DNA of 64,000 bases from Mytilus edulis (taxonomy: Eukaryota > Mollusca > Bivalvia > Mytilida > Mytilidae). The notes beneath the pieces were generated by a model, which saw only the letters and a program-made list of their open reading frames with translations, did no database searches and was not told where the DNA came from. The stretch is taken from NCBI RefSeq assembly GCF_963676685.1, contig NC_092350.1:65155674-65219673 (forward strand). Reading direction: 5' to 3'. This document shows, piece by piece, positions 57,438 through 64,000 of this stretch (its first letter is position 1; every line of letters starts with the position of its first letter). A program made the position numbers and the translations under genes.

Positions 57438-57740
57438 GTTATAAATATTTATTGAGAGGTCAACCAGATTTTACGCAATGTGAAATAGAGCGATACCAGC
57501 CAATCCGTTTATTGTCCAATGTTAGCAACCAGTGTATCTTTGAGAAGTCTAAATGTATTGAAAACGGCCAGTTTCTGTTCAAAAATGGTACAACTGAAAC
57601 AGACAGGTCCTGCCGATGTGATTATACTCGAGGGTATGCTTTCATCACTAAACCGAAAAATTTATGTTCTTGTATACCTTCAGAGGAAGATTGCAATTGC
57701 TACAAAAAAAGCTGTCCACATAGAGGACTTCTTACACCAG
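57438..57740 (+). CDS. Gene 2 exon, Cys-rich ectodomain part 2
   Basis: 303 bp between acceptor ttttcag and donor gttaga; phase 2-in, 1-out. Encodes about 101 residues with many Cys: 'NQCIFEKSKC', 'SCRCDY', 'CSCIPSEEDCNCYKKSC'. Contains N-glycosylation sequons (e.g. NGTT). It reads as a compact disulfide-bonded extracellular module. Confidence 0.8.
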
Positions 57741-58302
57741 GTTAGATAATCAATGATTAATTACACGATACCATAGAATATGGAATAATGAAACTAGAAG
57801 TACATGTTGGTCCTTTTATTTTTTTGGCAAAATAATATCATTTTATCTTATTATCAACTCACCAATGTTCATAGGTATTTGGTTTTACATATTATCCTCA
57901 ATATTATGGAAACATGTTTAAGCACTGTTTTAACAAGGGATGTATAAATGGAAGAAGTACAAAACAGAACTTCATAATGCCTAATGTGTTTCATTTTCAT
58001 CGCATCTCTGAAGAAAATCTACACCTAAATGATGAAATTAAAACATCAGTAATGTTATATATAACATCGAAAAGGTATTGTAGACAAATGAAGTGGCATG
58101 TGCAATACTCTAGTATGCAAATATGACATTTAAAATCAAAATTGGTTTCTGTATATGACTCATTTGATGAATCCGATGTATAAGATCCTTAAATATTCTT
58201 AGACTTAAACACAAACAAAAAAGATTTGAAAAAAACCCGAAGTTAGCCATTATTTTTTTAGTGCGTTTTTATTTACCAAATCATATAATATTATGTTTTC
58301 AG

Positions 58303-58375
58303 ATTATGATTGTGCAACGGAAAAAGATAGACCAGGACAAAACACTTATTTTTGTCCAATCATTGTATACAAAAG
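58303..58375 (+). CDS. Gene 2 exon, ectodomain part 3
   Basis: Acceptor gttttcag, donor gtataa; AT completes Asp, then YDCATEKDRPGQNTYFCP. Continues the Cys-rich module. Confidence 0.7.
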
Positions 58376-58794
58376 GTATAATTTTATTTGGAATGTAGTC
58401 TTATTGTAGTCTTGTATACAGCGTAATATAAATAGGAAAATATTTCACTTGCTTAATATTACATACGATTTAAATAATGATAATAATAATAATGAAAATT
58501 TATAGAGCACCCTTTATAAAAAATAAAAATTACTCTAAGGCGCTGTACATTCAGCATGGTAATTTAAACAAATCAAAGACAAAAACAAAAAAGTACTAAC
58601 ATAAAATATAAAACAAAAAAGCCTACCATAATATAAAAGGTCGATTCAAAAAAACATTGTTAAACAACAAATTAAAAAAAATAGCAATCTAGGTTAACAA
58701 GTATGCAAAACTAGCAAACAATCCTAAAAAGGTATACAAACAAAATGCATTAAAAGTTTATACAAAAAAGTAAAATCACAAAAATACTGAACTT

Positions 58795-58990
58795 AGAGGA
58801 AGATCAATAGGGAAAGTCCATAATCACATGGCAAAATCAAATAACAAAACGCATCAAAACGAATGGACAATAAATGTCATATTCCTGACTTGGTACAGGC
58901 ATTTTCAAATGTAGAAAATGGTGGATTAAACCTGGTTCTATAGCGCTAACCCTCTCACTTTAATGACAGTCTCATCAATTTCCGATAATT
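58795..58990 (-). repeat. Dispersed repeat R3
   Basis: 'GTCATATTCCTGACTTGGTA' and 'AAAATGGTGGATTAAACCTG'; nested in the LINE 3' region. Confidence 0.65.
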
Positions 58991-59559
58991 TTACATTGAT
59001 GCGTTAAATAAACAGACACAATAAATATAATAGTCAAAATATGGGTACATCAGTCATCATCGTTTAACAATTTTAAAAGGAACAATTTAACAGAACACAA
59101 AAACATCTACTATCTACGAACACATTTATTGATTTGAGTGTCTGACGTCAGAAAATTTTATACGTCACATAAATTTGTCGTTCAATGTACGTACAAACAA
59201 TTTTAAAATTTTCATGGGAATGTTAGCATACAGGGTTAAAAAATCAAAAGTATGTAAGAATAAATTTAAGAAATAGACCGAGATTTAAACTAGTCCAAAA
59301 GTTATATATAGAATTTATAAGAATCCAAAAATAGTTATTTCAACTACGCGATTGAATGATTTTGACGTTTGTGGTTCAACGTATATTGTAATTCATAATA
59401 GAAATATATCATAATGACATATAAATAGAACAATATCATACTGACGGGATCTATTAAAGTACAGAGTCACGTTATAAACAAACGTTACAAACTACATGAA
59501 CTAGTAAAAACCCGTAAAAGAGAAAAGAAAAAGTCTGATTTAAAAGCAATTCGATAAAA

Positions 59560-60033
59560 ATGAGTTTTCAGTTTAGATTTAAAACACTCTAAGGACTTGC
59601 ATTGTCTTAAACTGTTCGGGAGATTATTCTAAAGAGATGCCGCTGCCCAATCGAATTGTCTGTCACCGTACGTCTTTGTCCGCACTTTTGGAACGGTAAG
59701 TAGTTTAGTTGAGCTTGAACGCAGAGATCGGTTTGGTACGTGCAAATTCACCAGTTCCCGAATGTTAGCAGGACCCATGCCATTCAAAGCGCAGTAAACA
59801 TAAGTAAGTATTTTGAATTGTGGTCTGAATTGGACGGGTAACCAATGTCAATCGGCAAGTATCGGCGTAATATGCTCATGTTTTCTTGTCCTGGTAATAA
59901 GACGAGCTGCTGTATTTTGTACTGTTTGAAATCTGTTCATCGTAGTCTTGTTAATACCGTTCAGGAGAATATTCCCATAATCAAGTCTGGATGTTACTAG
60001 ACTGTTCACTAGTGTCTTGCAAGCGGATGACAT
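59560..60033 (-). pseudogene. LINE ORF2, C-terminal part
   Basis: 59848-60033 gives the conserved 'CKTLVNSLVTSRLDYGN' and 'RFQTVQNTAARLITRTRK'. A shift just after 59848 moves the reading to a frame with 'LNGMGPANIRELVNLHVPN' and 'VPKVRTKTYGDRQFDWAAA', the family's usual end. Confidence 0.8.
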
Positions 60034-60194
60034 TTCTTCGTTGTAGTTGTTCCAATTACAACACGCTGATGTCTATCTTTCAAATACGACTTAATCCATT
60101 CGAGAGCGCAACCAGTTATGCCATACGCAAACGACAGACGTTCCAGGAGAATTATGTGGTCTATGACATCGAATGCAACGGGAAGATCCAAAAA

Positions 60195-60635
60195 GCACGA
60201 ATACCACTGATGAATAAAGGCAACAGTAGTATACCGCTGTTCAAAACTCATAAATCCATGGACAAAAAACAAAATCGGGGTAACAAACTAAAACTGAGGG
60301 AAACGCATTAAATATAAGAGGAGAACAACGACACAACTTTAAAATGTAACACACACAGAAACTTACTAAGCATTAAACAAAATCCTATGAGAATAACAAA
60401 TATATCATCAAAACCAAATACATGAATTTGGGATAGATAAGTACCGTGACACGTCTTATAGTAATGTGAATTCACACTCAAAAATAAGAGAAAACAAACG
60501 ACACAACGGAAACACAACGTTAAAATGTAACACACACCGAAACGAACTATAATATAACTATGGCCATATTCCTGACTTGGTACAGGACATTTTTAAAGGA
60601 AAAAATGGTGGGTTGAACCTGGTACTGTGTCATGC
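60195..60635 (-). repeat. Dispersed repeat R3, long copy
   Basis: 'AAAGGCAACAGTAGTATACC' through 'GGACAGGACATTTTTAAAGG'-like end and 'GGTGGGTTGAACCTGG'. It splits LINE codons at 'FDVIDH' from 'HHHINAALD'. Contains an internal duplication (two 'CGACACAAC' blocks). Confidence 0.7.
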
Positions 60636-61070
60636 CAAACCTCGCACTTGTTTGTCTAAAGCTGCATTTATATGATGATGTGCTCTAGCTAATGCTGTTT
60701 CGGTTGAATGGCGTGGTCTGTTTGCTGACTGAAGTGGATCACACAATGAGTTACTGGCGATATACAACAGTTTACTAACAGTTTTACACTTTTCCTTGAA
60801 AATTTGATGATGAACTTCCAATTTCGAATCCCGCCATTTTCTCTCCGCTTTTCGCTTACCTCTTTTGGCAGCCTTAAGATCGTCTGAATACCATTCTGTA
60901 TTAGGTCTTAACATAACTTATTTGATCGTGACTGGGGCGTGTTTATCAAATATATCGGTTAAATTGTCTTTATAATGTTCGACTACAGAACTATCTATTC
61001 CAGAACATACAAAGGAATCCATAATGTCCTTCTTAAGTTCCGTCATGTCGATCTCTTTACACTTTGCACT
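60630..61070 (-). pseudogene. LINE ORF2, pre-RT part with deletion
   Basis: 'MTELKKDIMDSF' and 'DIFDKHAPVTIK', a stop, then 'LRPNTEWYSDDLKAAKRG' and 'EVHHQIFKEKCKTVSKLLY'. The read then jumps straight to 'DPLQSANRPRHSTETALA', so the first RT motifs are deleted. Confidence 0.75.
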
Positions 61071-61320
61071 TTCTCAAAGAAATATCTTTGCGCAAAGATC
61101 TATACCATAATCATGATAATGTTCAAGAAACATTGATAAATCAGTGTTCATCTCTGTGTTTATTAAAATTTCACTTGGCATTTGGTCAAACTGTTATAGT
61201 TCTCAAAATTATATATCTATTGTTGGTATTTGTAATGTCGTCGCTTATATTTTCAAAATAAGTAGATGGACCCAAAATATTAAAAAATATTAGAAAATAA
61301 AACATTAAGACAAAACAGAT

Positions 61321-61765
61321 GATTTCAGCTCCCCACTTATGAACTTTCCATTTCTAAGTAGAACATTCCTGCAGCGCCTGCATACGGAGTTTCTATCTCC
61401 CAATTGATACGATTTTCACGGGCTTGTATTTCCTACCATGATTTCCTTGACAGAGGGAGGCTATTAAACCAAGAGTTCCAAATGGTGAAGTTGAAATTAT
61501 CCTTTCGTAAACTTTACAGACTATCACGAGTTGGTTGACCGTTATGGAATAATCGTTTCACATATGATGTCCTTCCGGAGCACCTGCCTGAGCTAACCCC
61601 CAGCTTTTGGTGGGGTTTGTGTTGTTTATTCTTTAGTTTTCTGTATTATGTCTTGTGTACTATTGTTTATCTGTTTGTCGTTTTCTCTTTTAGTGATGGT
61701 GTTTTCAGTTTATTTACGATCTATAAGTTTGACTGTCTCTCTGGTATATTTCGCACCTCCTTTAA
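61321..61765 (+). mobile_element. 3' part of endonuclease-less Penelope-like element
   Basis: The longest of the truncated tails. Includes the coding end ('CTATCTCCCAATTGATACG' to 'GAGTTGGTTGACCGTTATGG', matching the codons around 33610-33790) and then the 3' untranslated region to 'GACTGTCTCTCTGGTATATT'. Confidence 0.75.
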
Positions 61766-61976
61766 AAATAAAAGATAGTATTATATACTATATAATAGAG
61801 GAACTTTATGCTCAAAATTTATGCTATCTTCCTTTCATTCTTTTTGAGAAACATTTGAAAGTCGTTTGTTTGTAATAAATATCGGTATGGTAACGTCGAT
61901 GAAAAATTTCAGATATTCCTTTTTTTTTAAATGATAATTTATGATTTCACAATAACCATTGCATTTTTCCAATTAG

Positions 61977-62038
61977 GTTACCAACTGACAGTTTTATCAT
62001 CAAGGAAAAGAAAATATTGTTGAAAGAGCAGGGAATGG
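61977..62038 (+). CDS. Gene 2 exon, juxtamembrane segment
   Basis: 62 bp; acceptor tccaattag, donor gtaagt (consensus). Encodes RLPTDSFIIKEKKILLKEQGM, charged, between the Cys-rich part and the membrane helix. Confidence 0.65.
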
Positions 62039-62712
62039 GTAAGTTCTTTAATTATCAGTTACCAACAACTATCAAACATATGAAATGAATCATTATTGCA
62101 CAGAAACACAGTCGAAACCCGTATAGACATGATAGAGGGCAACATAAAGTATTTACCGAAACGCAAGTGTCCATACAATATGTAAAACTATTAATGATCC
62201 CGGGTATATCAAAGCTATGAATAAATTTTTAAAACAATCTGTAATTTTCCAAATAACAAAAAAGTATTTAACAAACATATCCGTAAGGATTAAACTAGCT
62301 TCTTAATCTTCCTACTTATATTATGTTTTAATCTCAATGACTAAATTCACAAGTCATACGCAAAAGACCATTAAATAAAAAGCACTACAGAGAATTCTTC
62401 CCATTGATAAATAAAACTATAATACATAACCAAAATTCTCAATAAACAACAGGTTATACCAAGTTAAAATATTTGCTGTTTTTGGAAGTTTATTCAATGC
62501 ACAATTTTAAAAAATCACGTCAACCTTATCTATCGATCATCGTCTATATCTATTTTGTTTGATATTCAAAATTTATATTCTAAAGTATTTGAAGTGCAAT
62601 ATCTCCGAATTTCTGTCGTATAAGAATGTTGCCATGAACCTTTTTTTTTTTGTTCTTCTTCTTCATTTATTCGATTGTATTACAAAAAGTCTTTTCATTT
62701 CATTTTATTCAG

Positions 62713-62778
62713 ACTTTTCGTCAAAGTTGATAGCTTTTGTGGTTACTGCAATATGTACATTCCTGATAGCAGTTGAAG
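62713..62778 (+). CDS. Gene 2 exon, transmembrane segment
   Basis: 66 bp; acceptor ttattcag, donor gtaaat. Encodes DFSSKLIAFVVTAICTFLIA: a hydrophobic stretch of about 16 residues, suggesting a single-pass membrane helix. All observed exons end in phase 1, typical of shuffled extracellular modules. The cytoplasmic part must lie beyond 62779, and possibly beyond the window. Confidence 0.65.
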
Positions 62779-64000
62779 GTAAATAAATACATAATATGCT
62801 ATGCCATATATTTCAATAATGTCAACCATTTACCCATGGTTTTATATTACGTACAGGCAGTTGATTTTGTAATCTTTTACCAGAGATTTCATACGATAAT
62901 GATATTTCTTTCTGTGATATTTTGATTCGCATGACGAGTGATGGCAGCATAGCAGTAGACGCGTGTAATATCGACCATGTATAGCTGCTATTGTAATTTT
63001 CTTTGATGTCGTCTCCTTATTTTCCATAATTGAAACATAACCAGATTTGGACATAGGCAATTAAAACAAAGGTTGAAGGTGCCATTTGGCATTCAAAACT
63101 CATAATTCCAGATAAATTGACAACGCCGTGACAAAACGTATAACAACGATATGAAAAACAAATCCACAAAACACTATACAGAGAACTACAGATTGAGCAA
63201 CAGGAACACCATCAGAAATTGGGATAGCGTGTATAATTGTGTACACCTGAGTGATCAACAGAGAGATACATACTTCATACTTCAGGCATAGTATAAAACT
63301 ACGGTTGACCTGAATTCTAACATGCATGTTATTGCTATTGGTGTCAATGAAAAAGATTGTTCTATCGGTATTCAGGCTTTCGAAAAGTATACTTTTTGAA
63401 ATAATTAGTTGAAAGTTTAAAGTTTATACATATCTATGTTTTTATTACTTGAGCTTCAATCTATAAGGCAAAATTAGAAGCCGGTATCTTTTATAGGAGT
63501 AATACGAAGTTTTACATGTAGAAATGTATCATCTTACCTATTTTTTGGGAACTTGACACTACGCCCGGTAATAGCTGAGTTCGTGTTCTATTGTTTCTTT
63601 TGTATATTTGATATCGCCAAGACTCTTGTGCTTTTATGTTCAGGCATTTCATTATTTTGAACTTGTTATATGTATAGCATTGACTTCGAAAACTATTGGT
63701 CTAGTTAATCATTTATGAATCTTTTTAATGACCATGGACAATATAACTATTTGTATAAAGATGGAAACCTGTACCTCTAGGTTATATAACATTCTAATTT
63801 CGTACATTTCTTTCAAATAGAATTCTGTATGGTTTTTTTAAAAAAACATCATGTATGACCTTTTCGGTAACCCATACATTTTTGTAGGAATAAGATGCTG
63901 TCGTGTGTATATTTCATTAGACCCGAACCGACTTATACCTATGGTCAGAAAAAACAAGAGACATCACACATAATTATCTTTTAATTTTAATATTCATACA
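62779..64000. other. Gene 2 intron or downstream
   Basis: No further exon recognised. 63085-63260 has a diverged reversed tail of the endonuclease-less Penelope-like element ('AAACTCATAATTCCAG', 'GACAACGCCGTG'). Confidence 0.45.

Larger units (their letters stand above)
58474..61080 (-). mobile_element. CR1/L2-like LINE with nested R3
   Basis: The 3' end at 58474 carries a TAATAATAA repeat. Coding blocks on the - strand: a segment upstream of RT (60630-61070, 'RPNTEWYSDDLKAAKR', then 'ANRPRHSTETALARAHHHI'), RT core 'FDVIDHIILLERL' (60140-60200), and C-terminal 'LVTSRLDYGN' and 'AARLITRTRKHEHITP' (59848-59990), then a frameshifted tail 'NRSLRSSSTKLLTVP' (about 59690-59730). The core RT between these blocks is deleted. 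R3 is inserted at 60195-60635 and again in the 3' untranslated region (58795-58990). Confidence 0.8.

Overview
The window looks like nuclear DNA of a marine bivalve, most likely a Mytilus-type mussel. It is AT-rich, its exons are short and separated by long introns with GT/AG borders, and it is crowded with Penelope-like, DIRS-like, CR1/L2-like, SINE and foldback repeats. The phylum and genus are my inference from the repeat families and the protein style, not from a search. No operons, rRNA, CRISPR arrays or complete tRNA genes are visible.

Two host genes are supported, both on the + strand. Gene 1 (15803-30539) is a beta-1,4-galactosyltransferase-family (GT7) gene. Six shared coding exons (21237-30539) join in perfect phase, and two alternative, homologous first exons lie upstream (15803-15893 and 20726-20819). 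Each first exon encodes a short hydrophobic leader and has a TATA-like box 70-95 bp upstream. The promoter/first-exon neighbourhood has been copied several times. About 3.1 kb at 1-3215 is collinear with 12540-15660, and a third promoter remnant lies at 18420-18668. Two of these copies are cut off by truncated retroelement tails. Gene 2 (from 55276 past the right edge) is a cysteine-rich single-pass membrane protein: five phase-consistent exons give a Cys-rich ectodomain and a membrane segment, and the rest lies beyond 64000.

Everything else is mobile or repetitive DNA. 4100-7206 is an endonuclease-bearing (GIY-YIG) Penelope-like element. 10936-12285 is a 1.35-kb element with terminal inverted repeats, a 4-bp target duplication and eight copies of an internal 14-mer. 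27045-29860 (inside the last intron of gene 1) is a foldback element built from a quasi-periodic ACG-containing motif. 33256-36190 is a broken RT element of Penelope-like type without endonuclease, itself split by a truncated LINE; several 3' tails of the same family are scattered around. 40031-40390 is an array of palindromic 53-bp units. 42100-45650 is a decayed DIRS-like element with gag-like, RT, RNase H and tyrosine-recombinase pieces. 58474-61080 is a CR1/L2-like LINE lying in an intron of gene 2.

The most interesting RNA-level signal is a set of hammerhead-ribozyme motifs. One dispersed ~170-bp repeat (19655, 24080, 25056, 30758, 33201) carries a type I hammerhead resembling retrozymes. 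A separate minimal hammerhead lies at 56798-56836 on the - strand, and a related core lies upstream of the Penelope-like ORFs at 4131-4175.
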